A stretch of 51,109 nucleotides of DNA, taken from the NCBI GenBank assembly GCA_026646335.1, contig JAPKFY010000008.1, positions 1 through 51,109 of the forward strand. Direction: 5' to 3'. Origin of the DNA: Aequorivita sp. Lineage in GTDB: Bacteria; Bacteroidota; Bacteroidia; Flavobacteriales; Flavobacteriaceae. Each line of letters starts with the position of its first letter. The first letter of the stretch is position 1. Positions 21,924 through 30,190 of the stretch are shown here, one piece after another. Made by a program: the position numbers and the translations under genes. Below the pieces are notes generated by a model, which was given only the letters and a program-made list of their open reading frames with translations, was not told the origin of the DNA and made no database searches.

Positions 21924-24900
21924 ATGAGCAAATATCACTTCAACGAAATAGAAGCAAAATGGCAAAAGCATTGGGCCAAAAACCAAACTTTTAAAGCTGT
22001 TAATCCCTCCCCTTCGGGGGGAGGCCAGGAGGGAGACAAGCCAAAATACTATGTTTTGGATATGTTTCCCTATCCTTCCGGTGCTGGTTTGCACGTTGGG
22101 CATCCACTCGGCTACATTGCCAGTGATATTTATGCGCGCTACAAACGCCACCAAGGTTTTAATGTTTTGCATCCGCAGGGTTATGATTCCTTTGGGCTTC
22201 CGGCGGAACAGTATGCAATCCAAACCGGTCAACATCCCGCAAAAACTACTGAGGAAAACATTGCACGTTACCGCGAACAGTTGGATAAATTAGGGTTTTC
22301 ATTCGATTGGAGCCGCGAAGTTCGCACCAGCAATCCCGAATATTACAAATGGACACAGTGGATTTTCATTCAGCTTTTTGAATCTTGGTATTGTAAACAC
22401 GCCAATAAAGCGTTTCATATTTCGGAACTGATTGAAGTTTTTGAAGCAGAAGGAAATTACAATGTAGAAGCGGTTTGCGATGATAATGTTGAAATTTTTA
22501 CTTCAAAACAATGGCTCGATTTTTCAGAAACTAAAAAGCAGGAAATCCTTTTAAAATACAGACTTACCTATTTAGCCGAAACCGAAGTAAACTGGTGCCC
22601 ACAGCTAGGAACCGTTTTGGCGAATGACGAAATAGTGAATGGCGTTTCCGAGCGCGGCGGTTATCCCGTTGTCCGCAAAAAGATGAAACAGTGGAGTATG
22701 CGAATCACTGCGTATGCCCAACGTTTATTGGACGGACTGAACGAAATAGATTGGCCGCAACCGCTGAAGGATTCACAAACCAATTGGATTGGACGTTCCA
22801 AAGGTGCGACTGTTAAGTTCAGAGTTATGAGTTCAGAGTTAGGAAAAGGAGAAAACTCATCACTCATAACTCATAACTCTGAACTTGAAATTCCAGTTTT
22901 TACTACAAGACCTGACACTATTTTTGGAGTTAGTTTTATGACGCTTGCGCCGGAACACGATTTGGTTTCAAAAATCACGACTGCCGAACAAAAAGAAGCA
23001 GTTGAAAACTACATTGAAGCAACCGCAAAACGCAGCGAGCGCGAGCGAATGGCAGATGTAAAAACCATTACAGGCGTTTTTACGGGCGCGTATGCTGAGC
23101 ATCCTTTTTCAGGAGAGCAAATTCCAATCTGGATTGGCGATTACGTATTGGTGGGCTACGGAACGGGTGCCGTAATGAGCGTTCCCTGCGGCGATCAGCG
23201 CGATTATGATTTTGCGAAACATTTCAATTTACCGATTCCGAATATATTTAAGGATGCGGATATTTCTGAGGAAGCCTATTCCGATAAGGAAAATACAATT
23301 ATCACAAATAGCGACTTTTTAAATGGTCTAAATTATTCCGAAGCCACTGATAAAATAATCGCTGCCTTGGAGGAAAAAGGGATTGGCAAAGGCAAAATAA
23401 ATTACCGTTTGCGCGATGCCGTTTTTAGTCGCCAGCGGTATTGGGGCGAGCCGTTCCCGATTTATTACAAAGACGGAATGCCGCAAATTATCCCGACCGA
23501 ATGTTTGCCATTGCGCCTGCCCGATGTTGAAAAATATTTACCCACCGAAGAAGGCGAACCGCCTTTGGGCCGTGCTGATGATTGGGCATGGGATGTTGAA
23601 AAGTTGTCGGTTGTCAGTCGTCAGTTGATTGACCACAAAACCGTTTTTCCTTTGGAATTGAATACGATGCCCGGCTGGGCGGGAAGCAGTTGGTACTTTT
23701 TCCGATATATGGAAGATGAAAAACGCGACGAGGTTTTTGCCTCAAAAGAAGCTTTGGACTATTGGCAAAACGTGGATTTATACATAGGTGGCAGCGAGCA
23801 CGCTACTGGCCATTTGTTGTACAGCCGTTTTTGGGTAAAATTTATGCTCGACCGCGGTTTTGTAAATGTGGAAGAACCATTTAAGAAGTTGATAAACCAA
23901 GGGATGATTTTGGGGGAGAGTGCACTGATATATATGTTACAACCTACTGACTTGCCTCCTATTTTCATTTCAAAAGAAATTTATGAAAAAGAAGAAATAG
24001 ATCTTAAAGAAACAGGTAAAAGGGGAGATCTGTACGATTTATATTCAATTATATTTAAGAAGTATAATTTAAATAGTCCGGCTGGATTTGTTCATCAAAC
24101 TGTACATGCCGATGTTTCATTTGTAAATATTCAAAATGAATTAGACATCGAAGCTTTTAAAAATTGGAGACCAGAATACAAATACGCTATTTTCATTTTG
24201 GAAGATGGAAGTGTGTACGAACTAAACTCCTCCCCTTCGGGGAGGCCGGGAGGGGCCTTCAAAGTATCCCGCGAAGTAGAAAAAATGTCCAAATCCAAAT
24301 ACAACGTGGTAAACCCCGATGATATTTGCAACCAATACGGGGCAGATACTTTGCGGATGTACGAAATGTTCCTCGGCCCGCTGGAGCAGGCAAAACCTTG
24401 GAACACCGCTGGAATTACTGGCGTACACGGTTTCCTAAAAAAACTTTGGAAACTCTACCATTCTGGTCCGGATGAAAGTTTTTACGTAACGGACACCCCT
24501 CTTTCGGAGGGGCAGGGGGAGGCCTTGAAAACGCTTCATAAAACCATCAAAAAAGTACAGGAAGACATTGAGAATTTCAGTTTTAACACTTCGGTTTCGT
24601 CTTTTATGATTGCGGTGAACGAGCTTATTTCCCAAAATTGTAATTCGCGGGAAGTGTTGGAGCCTTTGGCAATACTTATTTCGCCTTACGCGCCGCACAT
24701 TGCGGAAGAACTTTGGCAGAAATTGGGGCATTCGGAAAGTATTGCCACAGCAGTTTTTCCAAAATTTGAACAGAAATTTTTAGTGGAGAGCAGCAAGGAA
24801 TATCCAATCTCTTTCAACGGAAAAATGCGCTTTACTTTGGAACTGCCTTTGGATTTAACAAAAGAAGAAATAGAATCTGCCGTAATGGCACACGAGAAAA

Positions 24901-24977
24901 CAGCCCAGTATTTGGAAGGTCGCGCGCCGAAAAAGGTAATTATCGTGCCCGGAAAAATTGTGAATATCGTAGGTTAA
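21924..24977 (+). CDS. leuS: Leucyl-tRNA synthetase with repeat-derived inserts
   Basis: LeuRS charges tRNA-Leu. Signature regions: FPYPSGAGLHVGHPLGY (HIGH site), the CP1 editing domain (TTRPDTIFG), LNTMPGWAGSSWYFFRYM, and VEKMSKSKYNVVNPDD (KMSKS site). At 1017 residues it is long; the extra length is partly the Bacteroidota-specific domain before KMSKS and partly five in-frame inserts of palindromic or word-repeat DNA at residues about 28-37, 298-321, 560-568, 769-777 and 857-867. None breaks the frame or falls in a catalytic motif. The inserts encode Gly/Pro/Ser- or Ser/Glu-rich stretches likely to form surface loops. The gene should be functional; it is the only leuS in the window. Confidence 0.97.
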   Translation: MSKYHFNEIEAKWQKHWAKNQTFKAVNPSPSGGGQEGDKPKYYVLDMFPYPSGAGLHVGHPLGYIASDIYARYKRHQGFNVLHPQGYDSFGLPAEQYAIQTGQHPAKTTEENIARYREQLDKLGFSFDWSREVRTSNPEYYKWTQWIFIQLFESWYCKHANKAFHISELIEVFEAEGNYNVEAVCDDNVEIFTSKQWLDFSETKKQEILLKYRLTYLAETEVNWCPQLGTVLANDEIVNGVSERGGYPVVRKKMKQWSMRITAYAQRLLDGLNEIDWPQPLKDSQTNWIGRSKGATVKFRVMSSELGKGENSSLITHNSELEIPVFTTRPDTIFGVSFMTLAPEHDLVSKITTAEQKEAVENYIEATAKRSERERMADVKTITGVFTGAYAEHPFSGEQIPIWIGDYVLVGYGTGAVMSVPCGDQRDYDFAKHFNLPIPNIFKDADISEEAYSDKENTIITNSDFLNGLNYSEATDKIIAALEEKGIGKGKINYRLRDAVFSRQRYWGEPFPIYYKDGMPQIIPTECLPLRLPDVEKYLPTEEGEPPLGRADDWAWDVEKLSVVSRQLIDHKTVFPLELNTMPGWAGSSWYFFRYMEDEKRDEVFASKEALDYWQNVDLYIGGSEHATGHLLYSRFWVKFMLDRGFVNVEEPFKKLINQGMILGESALIYMLQPTDLPPIFISKEIYEKEEIDLKETGKRGDLYDLYSIIFKKYNLNSPAGFVHQTVHADVSFVNIQNELDIEAFKNWRPEYKYAIFILEDGSVYELNSSPSGRPGGAFKVSREVEKMSKSKYNVVNPDDICNQYGADTLRMYEMFLGPLEQAKPWNTAGITGVHGFLKKLWKLYHSGPDESFYVTDTPLSEGQGEALKTLHKTIKKVQEDIENFSFNTSVSSFMIAVNELISQNCNSREVLEPLAILISPYAPHIAEELWQKLGHSESIATAVFPKFEQKFLVESSKEYPISFNGKMRFTLELPLDLTKEEIESAVMAHEKTAQYLEGRAPKKVIIVPGKIVNIVG
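22005..22033. repeat. GC-rich palindromic insert 1 in leuS
   Basis: A hairpin of the type CCTCCCC-TTCG-GGGGAGG followed by a GGAGGG tail, read as PSPSGGGQEGD in LeuRS (residues 28-38). It sits just before the conserved KPKYYVLDMFPYPSG, where other LeuRS have a short polar linker. Confidence 0.82.
22815..22886. repeat. Inverted-repeat insert 2 in leuS (ACTCATA family)
   Basis: A perfect 19-bp inverted repeat: left arm 22815-22833, right arm 22868-22886, starting AAGTTCAGAG and ending CTCTGAACTT. The loop region holds more ACTCAT words. It is translated in frame as part of LeuRS (residues 298-321), at the entry to the CP1 editing domain. The 18-mer at 22862-22879 is identical to part of the riboswitch P3 arm. 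Confidence 0.88.
23601..23627. repeat. GTTGTC-type repeat insert 3 in leuS
   Basis: Short direct words (GTTGTC, GTTGTCAG, GTCAGTTG) in tandem, read as KLSVVSRQL between DVE and the conserved IDHKTVFPLELN. It lacks a long stem. Confidence 0.65.
24229..24255. repeat. GC-rich palindromic insert 4 in leuS
   Basis: CCTCCCC-TTCG-GGGAGG followed by CCGGGAGGGG, read as SSPSGRPGG (residues about 769-777), immediately before the KMSKS region. Same family and reading phase as insert 1 (CCT TCG GGG read Pro-Ser-Gly). Confidence 0.85.
24494..24524. repeat. GC-rich palindromic insert 5 in leuS
   Basis: CCCCTC-TTTCG-GAGGGG with a GGGGGAGG tail, read as TPLSEGQGEA (residues about 858-867) in the anticodon-binding domain. 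Same family and phase as inserts 1 and 4, one codon longer in the loop. Confidence 0.82.
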
Positions 24978-24998
24978 AAAATTTGCACGCTTTTTGAT

Positions 24999-25006
24999 TA
25001 AATTTG
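24999..25006 (+). promoter_or_regulatory. -7 element of the zinc peptidase gene
   Basis: TAAATTTG, a perfect -7, 26 nt before the ATG at 25033. Upstream TTG at 24983 is too close (13 bp) to be a proper -33. Confidence 0.5.
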
Positions 25007-25032
25007 AAGTAAGAATTTAAAAAACTAAAAAA

Positions 25033-25722
25033 ATGTTTGGATACTATATAATTGCAGGGATTATCTTTTTGGTAAGTTGGTACGTGAGCCACAAATTAAA
25101 AAGCAAGTTTAAGGAATATTCGCAAATCCACCTTCAAAATGGAATGAGCGGAAAAGAGATTGCCGAAAAAATGCTAGCCGACAACGGCATTACCGATGTG
25201 CAGGTTATTTCGGTTGCAGGACAATTGACGGACCATTACGATCCTTCAAAGAAAACCGTGAACTTGAGCGAAGGGGTTTATATGCAGCGCAACGCAGCTG
25301 CGGCAGCCGTTGCGGCACACGAATGTGGTCACGCCGTGCAACACGCCACTGCGTACAGTTGGTTGAAACTGCGTTCAACGATAGTGCCTGCCGTGAGCGT
25401 TTCCAGCAAACTTTCAAATTTTGTGATAATGGCTGGTCTTATTCTTTTCGCAACCGGCTCTGCTTTCGGAACTTGGATTTTCGGAGTTGGAATTGTGCTT
25501 TTTGCTATAACTACTGCTTTTGCATTCGTTACACTTCCGGTGGAATTTGATGCCAGCAAACGGGCATTGGTTTGGTTGGAAAGCAGCAATATGGTGACTC
25601 CACAAGAACATGACGGTGCAGAGGATGCTTTAAAATGGGCAGCTAGAACTTACGTGGTTGCAGCACTTGGCTCATTGGCTACATTGCTTTATTTTATCTC
25701 AATTTTCTTGGGAAGAAGATAA
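25033..25722 (+). CDS. Membrane zinc metallopeptidase (YugP type)
   Basis: A 229-residue integral membrane peptidase of the Zn_peptidase_2 family. TM1 at about 3-20; the HExxH motif is HECGH (His96, Glu97, His100) in AAAAVAAHECGHAVQHA; two further membrane segments lie at about 127-165 and a last at the C-terminus (about 205-225). The helix after HExxH contains the third ligand candidate in PVEFDASKRAL. The family is widespread but without a settled substrate; a role in membrane protein turnover is likely. It follows leuS by 55 nt under its own -7 element. Confidence 0.92.
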   Translation: MFGYYIIAGIIFLVSWYVSHKLKSKFKEYSQIHLQNGMSGKEIAEKMLADNGITDVQVISVAGQLTDHYDPSKKTVNLSEGVYMQRNAAAAAVAAHECGHAVQHATAYSWLKLRSTIVPAVSVSSKLSNFVIMAGLILFATGSAFGTWIFGVGIVLFAITTAFAFVTLPVEFDASKRALVWLESSNMVTPQEHDGAEDALKWAARTYVVAALGSLATLLYFISIFLGRR

Positions 25723-25732
25723 AAAATTAATG

Positions 25733-25750
25733 TCCCGATAGCTATCGGGA
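25733..25750. repeat. Perfect 18-bp palindrome
   Basis: TCCCGATAGCTATCGGGA reads the same on both strands. It lies 10 nt after the zinc peptidase stop. There is no T-run after it, so it is a weak terminator candidate; the core CCCG/CGGG recalls the greA-leader hairpins. Confidence 0.65.
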
Positions 25751-25770
25751 TTAGATTGACGATGGTCGAT

Positions 25771-25814
25771 TGTGTCGTCCTAAATAATCGATACAGATTA
25801 TTTAGGACGACACA
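25771..25814. repeat. Perfect 19-bp inverted repeat between convergent genes
   Basis: Left arm 25771-25789 (TGTGTCGTCC then TAAATAATC) and right arm 25796-25814 match without mismatch over 19 bp, with a 6-nt loop. It sits 15 nt before the stop of the convergent saccharopine dehydrogenase-family gene. No T-run follows on either strand. Confidence 0.85.
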
Positions 25815-25829
25815 TATCTCAATACTTTC

Positions 25830-27197
25830 TTAGTGAACGTTATCCGGATTGTAACCCGCATATTTCACTTCTTCTTCGTGAAAAATGATTCCGTTTTCCT
25901 TCAGTTCCTTTAAAATTGGTTCGTAAACTTCTTTTGCGATTGGAAGTTGAACTCCGGGAGTGGTTATTTCTTCGTTTAAAATTTTCAAAGCTGCAATTGC
26001 TACGGGAAGTCCAACGGTTTTTGCCATTGCGGTATAGGTTTGATCTTCTCCAATCAGTGCCATGTGGCTATCAATCTGGTGTTGTTTTCCATCCAATTCA
26101 TAACCAAATTTGTGATACATCACAATCATGTCTTTATCGTGTGGCGCCAATGTCCATTTGTCTTCCAATATTTTTTGAAGGGCCATTGCTGGAGTTGCAT
26201 CTTTGATTCCCAAAGTTTTTTCTTTATTGAAAATATCCAATTCCTCCAATTTTTCCCACATCAAATCATCTTGATCAATTTTTAGGGCGTAGCGAAGTTT
26301 AAGTTCAACGGTATCTGTTGGGGAATAAGCCAAAAATAAGTTTACAAATTCGCGATAGGTTAAGTTTTCTGAATCTGGAATTGTGTAGGTGTCGTCGGTC
26401 ATTCCCAATTGAACAAACATATTCCAAGCCTTGCTGAAGCCAACTCTTCTAATGGTTCCGCGGTATAGCGTAAGGATATTTTCCAGTCCGTAAACAGATT
26501 GGTATTGTAGGGAGTTTCTATTTGCTAAAACCTCAAATTTCCCATAGCCTTCAATATTTATAAATTCTGTTCTACGGAACAATCTGTGGTAAGGTATGTA
26601 CTTGAATTTTCCTTCCTGGATAAATTCAGCAGCGCCTCCTTGCCCGGCCAAAACCACATTGCGGGGGTTCCAAGTGAATTTGTAGTTCCAAAGATTGTCA
26701 TCGCTTTCGGGAGCAATCAAACCTCCGCAGAAAGATTCAAAAAGAAGCATTTTGCCGCCTTTTGCACGTATTCTGTCAATCACTTGCATTGCGCTCATAT
26801 GGTCCACTCCGGGATCGAGCCCAATTTCATTCATAAAAACCAACCCTTTTGATTCGGCTTTGTGGTTCAGCGCTTGCATTTCTTTGCTTACATATGACGC
26901 GGTTACCATATGTTTTCCAAATTCTATACAATCACGAGCTACTTCAATATGATAACGCGCAGGAAGCATCGAAATAACTAAATCGCTGTTTTCAACGGCT
27001 TCCTTTCTTTGCACATCGTTAAAAACGTCGAGCAAAATTCCGCGCGCGTTGGGATGGCCAGTTGTAAATTTTTGAGCAGACTGAATGGAAATATCCCCAA
27101 TGGTTATAAAAAGGTCTTCTTTTTCACTTTTGTCCAGCAAATAGCGTATTAAACTTGTGGCAGATCTTCCTGCACCTATAATTAATATGTTTCTCAT
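25830..27197 (-). CDS. Saccharopine dehydrogenase family protein
   Basis: A 455-residue NAD(P)-dependent oxidoreductase. The Rossmann motif is ILIIGAGRSATSLIRYLL (GAG at 8-10), followed by ISMLPARYHIEVARDCIEFGKHMVTASYVS and MNEIGLDPGVDHMSAMQVID, which are typical of saccharopine reductase/dehydrogenase. Family members act in lysine or carboxynorspermidine metabolism. No second lysine-degradation gene (for example an aminoadipate pathway gene) is adjacent, though a glutaryl-CoA dehydrogenase-like gene at 46.9-48.1 kb could belong to lysine catabolism. The 19-bp inverted repeat lies just beyond its 3' end. Confidence 0.9.
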   Translation of the reverse strand: MRNILIIGAGRSATSLIRYLLDKSEKEDLFITIGDISIQSAQKFTTGHPNARGILLDVFNDVQRKEAVENSDLVISMLPARYHIEVARDCIEFGKHMVTASYVSKEMQALNHKAESKGLVFMNEIGLDPGVDHMSAMQVIDRIRAKGGKMLLFESFCGGLIAPESDDNLWNYKFTWNPRNVVLAGQGGAAEFIQEGKFKYIPYHRLFRRTEFINIEGYGKFEVLANRNSLQYQSVYGLENILTLYRGTIRRVGFSKAWNMFVQLGMTDDTYTIPDSENLTYREFVNLFLAYSPTDTVELKLRYALKIDQDDLMWEKLEELDIFNKEKTLGIKDATPAMALQKILEDKWTLAPHDKDMIVMYHKFGYELDGKQHQIDSHMALIGEDQTYTAMAKTVGLPVAIAALKILNEEITTPGVQLPIAKEVYEPILKELKENGIIFHEEEVKYAGYNPDNVH

Positions 27198-27268
27198 TGG
27201 GAGAGTTTTTTGTTAACTTTGGAGATAGATTTTGTAATGGACGAAATTACTAATTCCAAATTTTAAAA

Positions 27269-27667
27269 ATGACAGTTTTTGACAAAAAAATGGCGGTAAC
27301 AGCTTCTTTTCTCACCGCCGCCACAATTGCTCTGGGAGCTTTCGGAGCACATGGTTTAAAAAATATTGTGGAAGCTTCTGCATTAAATACATTTGAAACT
27401 GGCGTACGCTATCAAATGTATCATTGTCTTGCCATTTTAGTGTTGGGATTGGCGCCTTCAATTCCGGAGAAGTTAAAAAAAACTGTGTTTTGGTTTTTTA
27501 TTTTAGGAATACTTCTTTTTTCAGGATCAATTTATCTGCTTGCCCTGAATGAAGTTTTGCCTTTTAATGCCGCCAAGATTGGATTTGTAACCCCAATAGG
27601 GGGTTTGATGTTTATCATCGGGTGGTTTTGGTTTGCATATAAAATGCTTACGTTAAAGAAGCGATAA
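27269..27667 (+). CDS. DUF423 membrane protein (YgdD family)
   Basis: A 132-residue protein with four hydrophobic helices and the family signature ALGAFGAHGLK near residues 22-32, followed by FETGVRYQMYHCLAIL. DUF423 proteins are small inner-membrane proteins of unknown function. A TAACTTTG -7-like element lies at 27214-27221, 47 nt before the ATG. Confidence 0.92.
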   Translation: MTVFDKKMAVTASFLTAATIALGAFGAHGLKNIVEASALNTFETGVRYQMYHCLAILVLGLAPSIPEKLKKTVFWFFILGILLFSGSIYLLALNEVLPFNAAKIGFVTPIGGLMFIIGWFWFAYKMLTLKKR

Positions 27668-27705
27668 ATGTTTTTTATATTTTCTTCAATCTCTCTAAGA
27701 TTTGC

Positions 27706-27713
27706 TACTTTTG
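27706..27713 (+). promoter_or_regulatory. -7 element of pckA
   Basis: TACTTTTG, a perfect TAnnTTTG. It overlaps the region just after an upstream in-frame TTG (27702), which shows that this TTG is not the start codon; the ATG at 27738 is. Confidence 0.65.
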
Positions 27714-27737
27714 TACTCTACAAAATTTAAAAAAGGT

Positions 27738-29339
27738 ATGGTCGATAAAAACCAAGCTAGAAAAACGATTTCGGTTGACAAATACGGAATCAAAAACGCA
27801 AAAGTTAAATATCAACTTTCTTCTGAAGAACTTCACGACGAAACTTTGCAAAAAGGGCAAGGAGAAGAGGCCGCTAACGGTGCTTTGTCAGTAAACACAG
27901 GAGAATTTACGGGAAGGTCCCCGAAAGATAGGTTTATTGTAAAAGATGATGTTACGCGCGACAAAGTATGGTGGGGGAACGTAAACATTCCGTTTCCGCC
28001 AGATATGTTTGACAAGCTTTATGACAAGGTTGTTGATTATCTTTCAGAGAAAGAAATTTACGTGCGCGACAGCTATGCTTGCGCAGACGAAAACTACAAG
28101 CTCAACATCAGAGTTATTAACGAGACGCCTTGGTGCAATCTATTTGCCCATAACATGTTTCTTCGTCCAACTGAAGAAGAATTGGCATCTTTTGATCCCG
28201 AATGGCTTCTTGTTAATGCACCCGGATTTTTAGCAGATCCTGAGGTTGATGGAACACGTCAACATAATTTTGCCATCCTTAATTTCACGCGTAAAATTGC
28301 CTTGATTGGCGGTACAGGTTATACCGGTGAAATTAAAAAGGGTATTTTTTCGGCACTAAATTTTATTATGCCGGTAGATAAAAACACCTTGCCAATGCAC
28401 TGTTCGGCGAATGTTGGCAATAATGGAGAAACGGCAATTTTCTTCGGGCTTTCAGGTACGGGTAAAACTACACTTTCAGCAGATCCAGAACGAAATTTGA
28501 TAGGCGATGATGAACACGGCTGGACACCAGACAATACGATTTTTAATTTTGAAGGTGGATGTTATGCGAAGGTTATAAACCTTTCAGAAGAAAACGAACC
28601 GGATATTTTTAATGCAATAAAACCCGGAGCGCTGCTTGAAAACGTTGTGATGGACGCAGATGGAAACATAGATTTTGCAGATATTTCTATCACCCAAAAT
28701 ACGCGTGTAAGTTATCCAATCTATCACATCAACAACATTCAAGTGCCTTCCATTGGCCACAACCCGAAAAATATTTTCTTTTTGACGGCTGATGCTTTTG
28801 GCGTTTTGCCTCCAATTTCAAAATTGACTCCAGGACAGGCTGCTTATCACTTCATTAGTGGTTATACTGCTAAAGTTGCTGGAACAGAAGAAGGAATCAA
28901 CGAACCTACGCCAAACTTTTCAGCGTGCTTTGGTGCGCCTTTTATGCCGCTTCACCCAACGGAATACGCCGAAATGTTAAGCAAAAAGATGAAGGCTGCC
29001 GGGGTTAATGTATGGTTGGTAAACACAGGATGGACCGGTGGTCCTTATGGAGTGGGGAGCAGAATGAAATTGAAATACACCCGTGCAATGATTGCCGCTG
29101 CTTTGGAAGGAAAATTAAAAGATGTGGAATTTGAGAAACACCCAATTTTCAATCTGATGATGCCAAAATCCTGTCCGAACGTTCCCTCGGAAATATTAAA
29201 TCCAAAGGAAACTTGGAAGAACAAAAAGGCGTATGATATTCAAGCTAAAGAATTGGCAAACTCTTTCAAAGAGAACTTTGCTAAATTTGAAACCTATGCA
29301 AATGATGAAATTCTTGCTGGAGCTCCCGCTTCCGAATAA
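27738..29339 (+). CDS. pckA: Phosphoenolpyruvate carboxykinase (ATP)
   Basis: PckA converts oxaloacetate to phosphoenolpyruvate with ATP, the first step of gluconeogenesis. From the ATG at 27738 it is 533 residues, standard for the ATP-dependent family. Visible sites: SVNTGEFTGRSPKDRF (51-66), the P-loop GLSGTGKTT (237-245), DPERNLIGDDEHGW and NFEGGCYAKVINL. The GTP-dependent family has a different kinase loop, so ATP use is firm. The longer frame from TTG at 27702 overlaps the promoter and is rejected. A strong bidirectional terminator follows. Confidence 0.97.
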   Translation: MVDKNQARKTISVDKYGIKNAKVKYQLSSEELHDETLQKGQGEEAANGALSVNTGEFTGRSPKDRFIVKDDVTRDKVWWGNVNIPFPPDMFDKLYDKVVDYLSEKEIYVRDSYACADENYKLNIRVINETPWCNLFAHNMFLRPTEEELASFDPEWLLVNAPGFLADPEVDGTRQHNFAILNFTRKIALIGGTGYTGEIKKGIFSALNFIMPVDKNTLPMHCSANVGNNGETAIFFGLSGTGKTTLSADPERNLIGDDEHGWTPDNTIFNFEGGCYAKVINLSEENEPDIFNAIKPGALLENVVMDADGNIDFADISITQNTRVSYPIYHINNIQVPSIGHNPKNIFFLTADAFGVLPPISKLTPGQAAYHFISGYTAKVAGTEEGINEPTPNFSACFGAPFMPLHPTEYAEMLSKKMKAAGVNVWLVNTGWTGGPYGVGSRMKLKYTRAMIAAALEGKLKDVEFEKHPIFNLMMPKSCPNVPSEILNPKETWKNKKAYDIQAKELANSFKENFAKFETYANDEILAGAPASE

Positions 29340-29361
29340 TTTCTGAAAATAATTCATAAAC

Positions 29362-29393
29362 AAAAAGGCTTGCCAATGTGGCAAGCCTTTTTT
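29362..29393. terminator. Bidirectional terminator between pckA and hemD
   Basis: A 13-bp stem made of AAAAAGGCTTGCC and GGCAAGCCTTTTT with a 5-nt loop gives a T-run on both strands. It serves the convergent pckA and hemD genes. Confidence 0.95.
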
Positions 29394-29411
29394 ATTTGCA
29401 ATTAATCGATC

Positions 29412-30161
29412 TTATTTTTTGTTGTTTACCTCCTTGATGTACTTTTCCAAAGCCATTGTCATAGACGGAGTTTCGGGGGTTGGGGCTTGAATGTCCACAC
29501 GCAGGCCTTCATCTGTAGCGGCTTTTACCGTTGTGTTCCCGAATACTGCTATGCGGGTATCATTTTGTTTGAAATCTGGAAAGTTTTCAAAAAGTGATTG
29601 GATTCCACTTGGGCTAAAAAACACCAATATGTCATAATACACATCGCGAAGGTCTGAAAGGTCGCTGATTACCGTTTTGTAAAATGTTGCTTCTTTCCAA
29701 TCTACTTTTAATTCATTCAATACCTGAGGCACTTCTGGCTTCAATTTATCTGAAGTAGGAAGCAGGAATTTTTCGTTTTTATATTTTTTGATCAGGGGAG
29801 CAAGTTCAGAAAAAGTTCTTTTTCCCACATAAATCTTTCGCTTTCTGTAAACAACATATTTTTGAAGATAGTAAGCTACTGCTTCACTCAAACAAAAATA
29901 TTTCATTGTGTCTGGCACTTTAAAACGAAGCTCGTCGGCAATCCGGAAATAATGGTCCACAGAGTTTCGGCTGGTAAGAATAATTGCCGAATATTGGGTG
30001 AGATCAACTTTTTGGGCTCGAACATCTTTGCCTGACACGCCTTCAACGTGTATAAAAGGGCGGAAATCTATTTTTACCTTTTGCTTTTCGATTAAATCGA
30101 AATAGGGTGAGTTTTCAATTTTAGGCTCGGGCTGGGAAACCAAAATAGTTTTCACTTTCAT
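29412..30161 (-). CDS. hemD: Uroporphyrinogen-III synthase
   Basis: HemD closes and isomerises hydroxymethylbilane to uroporphyrinogen III in heme biosynthesis. The 249-residue protein shows the two-lobed HemD pattern: ILVSQPEPKIENSPY at the start, YSAIILTSRNSVDHYF at about residue 75, FLLPTSDKLKPEVPQVL at about 130, and ILVFFSPSGIQSLF and RIAVFGNTTVKAATDEG near the end. Sequence conservation in this family is low; the SPSGIQSLF segment and length support the call. It follows DUF4271 on the same strand, a usual Bacteroidota arrangement. Confidence 0.9.
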   Translation of the reverse strand: MKVKTILVSQPEPKIENSPYFDLIEKQKVKIDFRPFIHVEGVSGKDVRAQKVDLTQYSAIILTSRNSVDHYFRIADELRFKVPDTMKYFCLSEAVAYYLQKYVVYRKRKIYVGKRTFSELAPLIKKYKNEKFLLPTSDKLKPEVPQVLNELKVDWKEATFYKTVISDLSDLRDVYYDILVFFSPSGIQSLFENFPDFKQNDTRIAVFGNTTVKAATDEGLRVDIQAPTPETPSMTMALEKYIKEVNNKK

Positions 30162-30190
30162 AGATATTCCTGATTTTTTAAAATTGTATT

